38,991 nucleotides of DNA, from positions 1 through 38,991 of the forward strand of contig NZ_JSWF01000023.1 of assembly GCF_000797445.1 (NCBI RefSeq), read 5' to 3'. The DNA comes from Lacinutrix jangbogonensis. Its GTDB lineage: Bacteria; Bacteroidota; Bacteroidia; Flavobacteriales; Flavobacteriaceae. The notes beneath the pieces were generated by a model. That model searched no databases, was not told where the DNA came from, and worked only from the letters and a program-made list of their open reading frames with translations. Both the position numbers and the translations under genes were made by a program. Positions 16,318-23,131 of this stretch are shown here, one piece after another. Each line of letters starts with the position of its first letter. Position 1 is the stretch's first letter.

Positions 16318-17382
16318 TTAATAATTATAAAACGAGAATAATAAAAGTAATGGCACTGCCACTAAAAATATTAACATGAAGTATATAAATGTTATAAACC
16401 CTGTTTTTATAAAACTTACAAACCAACCTTTATCATAAAATCGCTTTATTGAAATTAGCAAATAAATAAATGTAGACAAACAAAGTATCCAAACTACGGG
16501 AATTGGCACTTGCCAAATAAAATTTACCATTAATATTAAGCTAAAAACAGTAAACAAAAACGAAAAGAAGTAAAAACTAAATACCAAATGATGAGCATAA
16601 GTTCCGCGTTTAAAAAAGAATATCTTAAGTAGAAAAGCAAAAACCGGTAATAAGAAAAACAAAAGAATTGGTATGGTTGCAATTGCTGTTAAATACATAG
16701 ATCCTAAATCACGTTTTTTATAAAAACGCAGCATCTGTGCATAGAATTTTTTCTTAACACTACCCGCATCTTCAGCCATTCCCATAGCTTTATAGATCGT
16801 TTCATTAGGTGCACTTACCGTTATTAAAGAATCGAGTTTTAAAATATCAAAATCCAAAGACAAATTATCCTTTTTAGCCTCTTTTTTTATTAACGAATCT
16901 AGTTTTGCTACATTTTTAAGATCCTCTTCTCCAAGCAAATTTTGATCTTTTAAGGACTTTAAAACATTGTTTTTTAGATTTAAAGAATCTAAAACCTTTG
17001 CTACATCAATAGACTCAATTACTGGCGCTTCTAAGTTTTCCTTTTTTGCAACTTCATCTAAACTTTTTTTATGTTCAGTTGCCGAAAATTGAAACAAAAA
17101 GAAAAATACCACAGAAATAAATAAATACATTTGTGCTGGATGCAAATACAGTAAGCGTTTGCCTTCAATAAATTTTCTTGCTAAATAACCAGGTTTAATT
17201 AATAGCGGAATAAAACTTTTAAAAAACCGAGCATCAAAAGAAAAATAATTACTAATTGTGTTATAAAATAACAAACTAATAGTCAACTCATCTTTATCTT
17301 TTTGCCCACAATGTGGACAAAACTCATAAGCTTCAAAAAATGGTTGCTCACAATTTTTACAGTTTTTAATTTCTTTAGGCAT
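16318..17382 (-). CDS. DUF3667 membrane protein with zinc ribbon
   Basis: 354 residues from ATG 17382. The N-terminus has a zinc-ribbon CKNC...CPHCGQ (about residues 7-29), followed by the DUF3667 signature FFKSFIPLLIKPGYLARKFIEGKR and LYLHPAQMYLFISVVFFFLFQF. A long Lys/Asp/Glu-rich, mostly helical segment (about 105-205) follows, then three or four membrane helices to the C-terminus. The frame extends to 17460, but the extra 26 residues (Trp-rich) lie where a promoter is expected. The cell role of DUF3667 is not known; it is common in Bacteroidota. The gene converges on the uvrA remnant. Confidence 0.85.
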   Translation of the reverse strand: MPKEIKNCKNCEQPFFEAYEFCPHCGQKDKDELTISLLFYNTISNYFSFDARFFKSFIPLLIKPGYLARKFIEGKRLLYLHPAQMYLFISVVFFFLFQFSATEHKKSLDEVAKKENLEAPVIESIDVAKVLDSLNLKNNVLKSLKDQNLLGEEDLKNVAKLDSLIKKEAKKDNLSLDFDILKLDSLITVSAPNETIYKAMGMAEDAGSVKKKFYAQMLRFYKKRDLGSMYLTAIATIPILLFFLLPVFAFLLKIFFFKRGTYAHHLVFSFYFFSFLFTVFSLILMVNFIWQVPIPVVWILCLSTFIYLLISIKRFYDKGWFVSFIKTGFITFIYFMLIFLVAVPLLLLFSFYNY

Positions 17383-17469
17383 GAAATAGTTGTTTGTAAG
17401 TATAAAAATAGGAAAAACAATCCACATAACAAGTAACTTAAACCACCACCAAAACAACACCTAACAACT

Positions 17470-17486
17470 TTGGCACGTGAATTGAA
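17470..17486 (+). promoter_or_regulatory. Sigma-54 type promoter (-24/-12)
   Basis: TTGGCACG (17470-17477), four bases, then TTGAA (17482-17486). The -24 half is a perfect match to TTGGCACG-N4-TTGCW. The -12 half differs at one position (TTGAA for TTGCA). The GG and the -12 G are 10 bases apart as required. Predicted start is near 17498, giving a leader of about 70 bases. Confidence 0.65.
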
Positions 17487-17520
17487 AGTATATAGACATA
17501 TTGCGAAGGCTACAAAGCCA

Positions 17521-17537
17521 TTCCAAATCGTTTGGAA
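17521..17537. other. Leader hairpin TTCCAAA/TTTGGAA
   Basis: A 7-base perfect inverted repeat with a 3-base loop lies in the predicted 5' leader of the 247-aa secreted protein gene, 30 bases before its ATG. It could affect mRNA stability or translation. It has no T run. Confidence 0.35.
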
Positions 17538-17566
17538 GTTCGTATAAAATCTAAAACCGTAATACT

Positions 17567-18310
17567 ATGAAAAAATTAGTACTATTATTTACAGGTTTGT
17601 TAATTGGATTAACAACAGTAACAGCAGCAGAGAAATTTGAATCTGTAATCCAGACACAAGGTCTTGATATAGCAGGTGAAGATTTAACAAGTAATCGCTA
17701 CAATTATTACACACAACCAATTCAGTTTACTGAACGTGGTGTTGAATTTTTAATATTTCCAGATGGAACTTTCGATTTTAACACACATATTGAAGACAAC
17801 CATTATGATCATGGTTACGGCAATGGGTATTACAGACGATCAAACACAAGAAGACGTTCTATAAATAGCACATATGGTGCTCCAAGAACGCTTGTAAAAT
17901 ACACAAGACCAAGAACTAGAGGAATACTAATTACTCACGATACTAGCGGTAAAGTTAGACGTATTGGTAATGTGTTTGTAAACTACAACCGTATTGGACA
18001 AGTTAGACGTTTAGGTAGTGTATATATAAGATATAACCGTAGAGGTGTTTTAACTCAAGTTGGCGGTTTACAATTAAAATACAACAGACGAGGGCAATTA
18101 ATAAGACTTATTGGTCAAGTAAACTTCCATAATCAAGGTTGTGGTATTTGTGGCGGATCATCCTGTTCTACAAACCATTTCGATTACGCTCATCAACAAG
18201 ATAACGATTGGGGTAACGATTGGGATAATGATGACGACCATTATTATTACAAGAAAAATGGAAAAGTTAAAAAGCAGAAAAAAAATAAAAAATTGAAGAA
18301 AAAAAAGTAA
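17567..18310 (+). CDS. Secreted protein with YNRxG repeats and Lys-rich tail
   Basis: 247 residues. Signal peptide MKKLVLLFTGLLIGLTTVTA. Then FTERGVEFLIFPDGTFDFNT (about 63-82), a segment conserved in its paralogue 0.8 kb away. From about residue 128 come three or four imperfect repeats of 16-18 residues with the core G-x-V-x-(I/V)-x-Y-N-R-x-G (RRIGNVFVNYNRIGQ, RRLGSVYIRYNRRGV, TQVGGLQLKYNRRGQ), resembling RHS/MORN-like beta repeats. GCGICGGSSC follows, then an Asp/Asn/Trp stretch and a tail of mostly lysine (KVKKQKKNKKLKKKK). Upstream is a sigma-54 type promoter. I infer an envelope or surface protein whose tail binds polyanions; function unknown. Confidence 0.8.
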   Translation: MKKLVLLFTGLLIGLTTVTAAEKFESVIQTQGLDIAGEDLTSNRYNYYTQPIQFTERGVEFLIFPDGTFDFNTHIEDNHYDHGYGNGYYRRSNTRRRSINSTYGAPRTLVKYTRPRTRGILITHDTSGKVRRIGNVFVNYNRIGQVRRLGSVYIRYNRRGVLTQVGGLQLKYNRRGQLIRLIGQVNFHNQGCGICGGSSCSTNHFDYAHQQDNDWGNDWDNDDDHYYYKKNGKVKKQKKNKKLKKKK

Positions 18311-18333
18311 TACTTTCTAAATTATATAAATTG

Positions 18334-18372
18334 AAAAATCCCACAGACTACGGTTTGTGGGATTTTATTTTA
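18334..18372. terminator. Bidirectional terminator
   Basis: AAAATCCCACA (18335-18345) pairs perfectly with TGTGGGATTTT (18356-18366) around a 10-base loop, followed by a T-rich tail. The reverse strand also runs into T residues. It sits between the convergent 247-aa gene and the DEAD-box-like gene. Confidence 0.85.
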
Positions 18373-18390
18373 TAAATAAGTGTTCAATTA

Positions 18391-19002
18391 CTAAACCTTT
18401 ATAATTTGTGAAGGATACATAAACGTTTCTTCAAAACGTTTTAACCTTGGGCTTAATTTTTCAGCAAAAACAAGGTATTGACATTTGTCTATACTTTCTG
18501 GAATACGATTAATCGCAGCAAAATACAAGCCTTTCTCAGCAAATTCCGCATCTTCTAAAACGTATAACTTTAATTGGCTTAAATCTAAACTATTCAACAA
18601 ATACAATTTATTTAAACGTTTTGGAGTGGCAATTAAAATATCTTGTCCGTAATAAATTTCTTCGCGTTGTTGGTCTAACGTTTGCTCGTCGTAAGCTGTA
18701 TAAATTCTAAGTGTTCTCGGTTTTACAAATTTCTCGAATTCTTCTTTAAGTTTTAGAGCTTGAATTTTGGTCTCTACTAAAATTAAAGCACGTGGAGCAT
18801 CTCCTTCTGCTTTACATTTTAGTTTTTGCATTACACTAATAATAATAGCCGTTGTTTTTCCGCAGCCTTTACTACCAATACAAAAAACGTTTGCTCCTCC
18901 CTTTATTATGGGTAATGCCTTTTTTTGTAATGGTGTTGGTGCTTCAAATTTATTAATCTCTAAAGCTTCTAAAATTTCTGGATTTAATTTTTTAAAAGAC
19001 AT
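18391..19002 (-). CDS. Single-domain, degenerate DEAD-box helicase-like protein
   Basis: 203 residues, only the first RecA-like domain of a DEAD-box RNA helicase. Present are the Q-motif (FEAPTPLQKKALP, Q26), Walker A (GSKGCGKT, 43-50) and motif Ib (TPKRL, 126-130). Motif II reads EDAE (150-153) instead of DEAD, and the SAT motif III is replaced by VFAEKLS (178-184). The second domain with motifs IV-VI is absent, and the stop is a clean one with a terminator behind it. It may bind ATP or RNA but is unlikely to be an active helicase by itself. It could be a regulator or RNA chaperone. Proteins like this seem conserved in flavobacteria (from memory), so it need not be a pseudogene. Confidence 0.8.
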   Translation of the reverse strand: MSFKKLNPEILEALEINKFEAPTPLQKKALPIIKGGANVFCIGSKGCGKTTAIIISVMQKLKCKAEGDAPRALILVETKIQALKLKEEFEKFVKPRTLRIYTAYDEQTLDQQREEIYYGQDILIATPKRLNKLYLLNSLDLSQLKLYVLEDAEFAEKGLYFAAINRIPESIDKCQYLVFAEKLSPRLKRFEETFMYPSQIIKV

Positions 19003-19077
19003 ATTTACTTGCTTAATTTAAGAATAACGCGAAACTACGTGTTATTCTTCAGTTTACAAAACTACACCGTTTCCGTT

Positions 19078-19094
19078 TTGGCACGATGCTTGCA
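19078..19094 (+). promoter_or_regulatory. Sigma-54 promoter, consensus match
   Basis: TTGGCACG (19078-19085), ATGC, TTGCA (19090-19094). This equals the full sigma-54 consensus TTGGCACG-N4-TTGCW with GG and GC exactly 10 bases apart. The predicted start near 19106 leaves a leader of about 23 bases before ATG 19129. Confidence 0.8.
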
Positions 19095-19128
19095 TTTTAG
19101 CTAGTATTCAATCTTAAACACAAACATT

Positions 19129-20175
19129 ATGAAACACTTAATCTATTTATTTTCAGCTTTACTTCTAACGAGTTTTACTGTAAATGCAGACGACACTAAC
19201 AATCTGAACACTTTAGAAACCAATACTTCCACTTCTTATAGAGGTTATGGAAAGTCCTTTATTTTTAATGAGCAAAGTATCGAGTTTTCAATATATGCCG
19301 ATGGGCAATTTGATTTCCACATACCTAATTATGGACCGAGAATAAATACATCAATTGGTAATCAAAATGTAAATATTAGCTTTAACTCTGGTTACGATTA
19401 TGGTTCTTATGTGCAATATGACGAATTTGGAGCCATTATTCAAATTGAAAATACACCTATATTTTACGATTATTATGGAAGAATTAGCCAAGCTGGCAAT
19501 GTTCGAATAAACTATAACAATAGAGGTTATGTTAATAGTGTTGGTGGATTATTTGTTCATTATAATAGATTTAATGCCTTCGATTATTGCACCGGTTACA
19601 TAAATATTTATAACAGAGCTTATGTTTTTAGATCTTGGCATAGATATTATGCAGTACCTAATTACAACTACTGCGTCGTTTTTAATAGACCTTACAGACA
19701 ATATTATAGTCCTATTCGTTACAGATATGATAGACCGTATGCTAACAATTACAGACGTACGACTGCTGTTGCAAGCCGAAGAGGAAATACAGTATCAAGA
19801 AACAGAAGTTATGCTTCTAGAACAAAAGGAAGAACTCGTGTAGCATCTACACCAAGAACTAGAACAGGGAACACTATTACTACTTCTGCGCCTAGAACAC
19901 GTACTAGAAATAATACGACTACGTCTACTCCAAGAACAAGAGCACTTGCAACTACATCTACACCAAGACCGAGTAGAAATGTAACGACTAGAAACACAAG
20001 GACTAGAAATAGTAGTGCAAGCACACCAAGAACGCGTGCCAATAGAACGGTAAAAAGTAGTGCTCCAAGAAATCAAAAAAGAGTAGCAACTACAAGTAAA
20101 AAAACAAAATCAAGAACGTCTAGACCTTCATCAAGTTCAAAACGTTCGTCGTCTAGAAATAAATCTAGCCGTTAA
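19129..20175 (+). CDS. Secreted protein with Arg/Ser/Thr-rich basic tail
   Basis: 348 residues, paralogue of the 247-aa protein. Signal peptide MKHLIYLFSALLLTSFTVNA. FNEQSIEFSIYADGQFDFH corresponds to the conserved segment of the first protein. The core has SGYDYGSYVQYDEFG and the repeat-like YGRISQAGNVRINYNNRG and VGGLFVHYNRF, then Tyr-rich sequence. From about residue 202 to the end (~147 residues) there is no Asp or Glu: the tail is Arg/Lys, Thr, Ser and Pro with several copies of (S/A)-x-PRTR. This resembles histone-H1-like or mucin-like low complexity. It should be exported, so a polyanion-binding or surface role is more likely than DNA compaction. Sigma-54 promoter upstream. Confidence 0.8.
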   Translation: MKHLIYLFSALLLTSFTVNADDTNNLNTLETNTSTSYRGYGKSFIFNEQSIEFSIYADGQFDFHIPNYGPRINTSIGNQNVNISFNSGYDYGSYVQYDEFGAIIQIENTPIFYDYYGRISQAGNVRINYNNRGYVNSVGGLFVHYNRFNAFDYCTGYINIYNRAYVFRSWHRYYAVPNYNYCVVFNRPYRQYYSPIRYRYDRPYANNYRRTTAVASRRGNTVSRNRSYASRTKGRTRVASTPRTRTGNTITTSAPRTRTRNNTTTSTPRTRALATTSTPRPSRNVTTRNTRTRNSSASTPRTRANRTVKSSAPRNQKRVATTSKKTKSRTSRPSSSSKRSSSRNKSSR

Positions 20176-20206
20176 CAAAGTATAATTAAATAGTTAATTA
20201 ATAAAT

Positions 20207-20247
20207 CCTGTTACTTGTCTTCCCAAAGCAAATAGCAGGTTTTTTTT
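20207..20247 (+). terminator. Terminator after basic-tail protein
   Basis: CCTGTTACTTG (20207-20217) pairs with CAAATAGCAGG (20229-20239), with two G-T type mismatches, and is followed by eight T residues. Confidence 0.75.
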
Positions 20248-20290
20248 ATGCTGTTCTCATCTTTCGGTATAGCATTTCAATTTAGCAATA

Positions 20291-21745
20291 CTATCGTCTC
20301 AAAAACTTATTAAGAATATAAGTAATATCTTCTGAAAGTCTAAAGCGATAGACTAATAGACCATAGATAGCAGTTACTAAAACTGACTTTAAAAGAATAT
20401 TTAAAATAGGATGAAAACTAAATTCCCAAAAGTAAAATGAAACTGATAGGACAAAGATTAGTAATAATGAATACAATGTATTTACCGAAAACGGATGCAT
20501 ATTAAATTTTTTCTTTACATACCATACTTTTAAACTACCATATAAAAACAAGGCGAAAAATGTAGCTGAAGCTGCACCTTTAATACCATAAGTAGGAATT
20601 AATATATAATTAAGAATGACTGCTACAATAATAATCAACACACCAAAAAAGAGAAGAATTCTATAATAGTTTGAATTAAAAATAATAGCGTTATTAATAC
20701 CCAAAAGATTATCTATCAACTTTACAATTGAAATTAGTATCACTACAAATAAAGCCTGACTATAATCTACTGGTAAAAAGGTGTATAATTGATTGACATT
20801 TACAATAATTAAAGTAAAAATCAACCCGCTAACTATAACAAGTGTTATGGAAGACTTCTCATACAATTTTATAAGTGAAACAGTGTCATTCTCATTTATA
20901 AACTTTGCAGTTAAGGGATATGTGATTTGATGCATCGCCCTAGCAGGAACAGCAATTACAATAGCTATAAAAGTAGCTACATTATAATAGGCTATGTTCT
21001 TTATTTCAATAAACTTACCCAACATTGTTTTATCTAAATCAAGCATAAGCATAGCCACAGAACCAGCGATAATAATAAGGCAACTATATTTTAAAACTGA
21101 AGAAACATCGAAATTAAATTTAAAATCGAGTCTTGGAAATCTTAAACTAAAAGCATAAAATTTCATTATCAACATTCTAGCGATGTAAACTATTGCAAAC
21201 GCAATAATAAATTGTTCTACAGTAATTAATTTATAATGTACTTCTAAAAGTAATATGAATATGCACACCCGATGAAATACCTCTTTCATTACGTTACCAA
21301 ATACACTCTTAAAATGAATTTTACTCCAAGCAAAAAACACTTCAAAATAAGCCATTGCTACGGCAATAATATAAATTAAGTAAGTGTAATCTTTTATAAT
21401 TGCATTCTCTGAAGACAACCAATTACTAATAGACTCATAAGCCATAACACCAATAAAACCTATAGGTATTATGGCTAGTAACGGTAAAAACAGCATTAAT
21501 GTTAAAAAACTATTTTGCTGTTTTTTAGTTTTGTAAGACGAATAAAATTTAACCATCGTATTACCAACACCAAACATAAAAAAAGGCATCATAACATTAG
21601 CTGTAGAAAGCAAGTATCCAACTAAACCATAATATTCATCGGTTAAAAAATTGGTATAGAGAAATAATGTGTTTATGGCACCAATACCAAAACCTAAATA
21701 GGTTGTGATAGTGTTTTGAATAGACTGTTTAATTACAATTCCCAT
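20291..21745 (-). CDS. Polysaccharide/lipid-linked oligosaccharide flippase
   Basis: 484 residues with 12 to 14 predicted membrane helices, MATE/MOP superfamily, Wzx-like polysaccharide export protein. The N-terminus MGIVIKQSIQNTITTYLGFGIGAINTLFLY and the following charged loop KFYSSYKTKKQQNS are typical of flavobacterial lipopolysaccharide-biosynthesis flippases. It would move lipid-linked glycans across the inner membrane. It starts 22 bases after the glycosyltransferase stop on the same strand and is the last gene of a minus-strand operon (DUF4834, YfhO-like, glycosyltransferase, flippase). The substrate cannot be read from the sequence. Confidence 0.88.
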   Translation of the reverse strand: MGIVIKQSIQNTITTYLGFGIGAINTLFLYTNFLTDEYYGLVGYLLSTANVMMPFFMFGVGNTMVKFYSSYKTKKQQNSFLTLMLFLPLLAIIPIGFIGVMAYESISNWLSSENAIIKDYTYLIYIIAVAMAYFEVFFAWSKIHFKSVFGNVMKEVFHRVCIFILLLEVHYKLITVEQFIIAFAIVYIARMLIMKFYAFSLRFPRLDFKFNFDVSSVLKYSCLIIIAGSVAMLMLDLDKTMLGKFIEIKNIAYYNVATFIAIVIAVPARAMHQITYPLTAKFINENDTVSLIKLYEKSSITLVIVSGLIFTLIIVNVNQLYTFLPVDYSQALFVVILISIVKLIDNLLGINNAIIFNSNYYRILLFFGVLIIIVAVILNYILIPTYGIKGAASATFFALFLYGSLKVWYVKKKFNMHPFSVNTLYSLLLIFVLSVSFYFWEFSFHPILNILLKSVLVTAIYGLLVYRFRLSEDITYILNKFLRR

Positions 21746-21767
21746 ACTTTAAAATTCCAAAAATCTA

Positions 21768-23053
21768 TTAATTTAGTATCACCTTCGATAAATTTTTTGT
21801 TAAATTCTCTCTACTATATTGGTATACTCCTATTGGGTTTACTTTTAGATTTCCATTTTTATAAGCTTCAAAATGAGTTGAGATTTTCATTTTTAATGTA
21901 TTCAAAGCATCATAATAAAAATAATCGCCTGTATTCGTTTTATTAATTATATTCTCGACATCAGAGCCAGAAGGTCCAATAGCAATTATAGGTCTATTAG
22001 AAACCATGTACTCAAACAATTTTCCAGGAATAATAGCTTTAGTATCTTCAGAATCTATTTCTACCAATAATAAAACTTGTGATTTCTTTTGATATATAAT
22101 AGATTCAATATGTGAAACATATCCTATATTATTTAAATATTTAGTTAAACTATATTTCTCTATTGATTTAATAATTTCTGCTCCAACTAATCCAATTAAA
22201 TTAAGTCTAAAGTGTTTTTCAAAATCTTTGTTTTCTGAAACTAATTCTTGTAATGCTTGCCATAAAATTTCTGGATTACGTTGAGATAAAAACGAACCTA
22301 TATGGGCTAAAGTAAATTGTTTATCTAATACTTTACAACTATTGGTTTCTACATCATAACCATTTGTAATCACTTCAATTGGTTTCTGGGTTAACCTTTG
22401 AAACTCTTTTTTAGTGACGTTACTTGTAACAATAACAGTATCTGCATTATTGAGCACTTCGCTTTCAAGTTTTTTGTGTATCTTTTTAGCTACCTGAGTT
22501 AACTTTAATTGTTTATGGTAACCAATTGTTGTCCAAGGGTCTCTAAAATCGGCAATCCAATTAACATTCAGGTTTTGTTTTAATCTTAAACCAATAATAT
22601 GTAAGCTATGTGGTGGACCAGTTGTAATTATAGTGTCTATCCCATGCTCTTTAACATAACTTGACAAATATCTCACCGAAGGATTTATCCAATTTTTTCT
22701 AGCATCTGGAATAAAAAAGTTGCCACGGACAAAAAGCATTGCCTTTTGAACTAAAGTTTGCTTTTTTTCTTCTGGAAAAATACCTTTACTAATAGTTTTG
22801 GTAGAATTTTTAGAGAAAAAGCTAGCAAGTTTATAGGGTTCGCTTATCGGTTGTTTAAGTGTTGTTATATTACTTGGTAATTCATCTAACAAACTATTAT
22901 CTATTTGTGGATAAATAGGATTAGATGGATGATAAACAATGGGCTCAACACCAAATTGAGGTAAATATTTTACAAATTTCAACCAACGTTGCACACCAGG
23001 GCCTCCTGCAGGTGGCCAATAATAAACAATGATTAAAACTTTTTTTTATGCAT
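21768..23053 (-). CDS. Glycosyltransferase needing a -1 shift at its start
   Basis: About 428 residues, GT-B fold glycosyltransferase (GT4-like). Visible features are YYWPPAGGPGVQRWLKFVKY near the N-terminus, ITTGPPHSLHIIGL, NWIADFRDPWTTIGYH, ITNGYDVE and the donor-site segment AIIPGKLFEYMVSNRP with a downstream IAIGPSGSD. No normal start exists in the main frame: it opens after a TAA with AAAAAAGTT. The only plausible ATG (23053-23051) reads ATG CAT AAA AAA AAG TTT TAA. A -1 slip on A-AAA-AAG (within the A8G tract 23047-23039) joins it to GTT TTA ATC, giving MHKKKVLIIVYYW, the N-terminus expected for the family. A GTG at 22994 would remove the glycine-rich acceptor loop. A base error in the A tract is the alternative. 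Confidence 0.8.
23039..23053 (-). promoter_or_regulatory. Slippery A8G frameshift site
   Basis: On the minus strand ATGCAT is followed by eight A and one G. The heptamer A-AAA-AAG is in the phase needed for -1 ribosomal frameshifting, the same heptamer as in E. coli dnaX. An A8 run is also prone to RNA polymerase slippage. The zero frame ends after six codons (MHKKKF then TAA). Confidence 0.55.
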
Positions 23054-23131
23054 TTGGGTTGTTTCTGGCAGAGCTTTGGAACCAAATATTAAAATTTACA
23101 GATCGTTTCCTTATACTGATAGGACTAATAT

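Noticed and set aside
17383-17460. Trp-rich N-terminal extension of DUF3667
   Set aside because: The zinc ribbon normally begins close to the start, and this stretch is where a promoter is expected.
20022-20042. Minus-strand TTGGCACGCG as a sigma-54 promoter
   Set aside because: The -12 part reads TTGG one base out of register, it lies inside a repetitive coding tail, and no minus-strand gene starts nearby.
19822-20060. Short repeated CCAAGAAC-type units as a CRISPR array
   Set aside because: The units are coding repeats (PRTR) of irregular spacing within an open reading frame.
19795-20076. Long minus-strand open frames opposite the basic-tail protein
   Set aside because: They are artefacts of the repeated Arg/Thr/Ser codons; they read as Cys/Ser/Arg or Leu/Val low-complexity strings with no start context.
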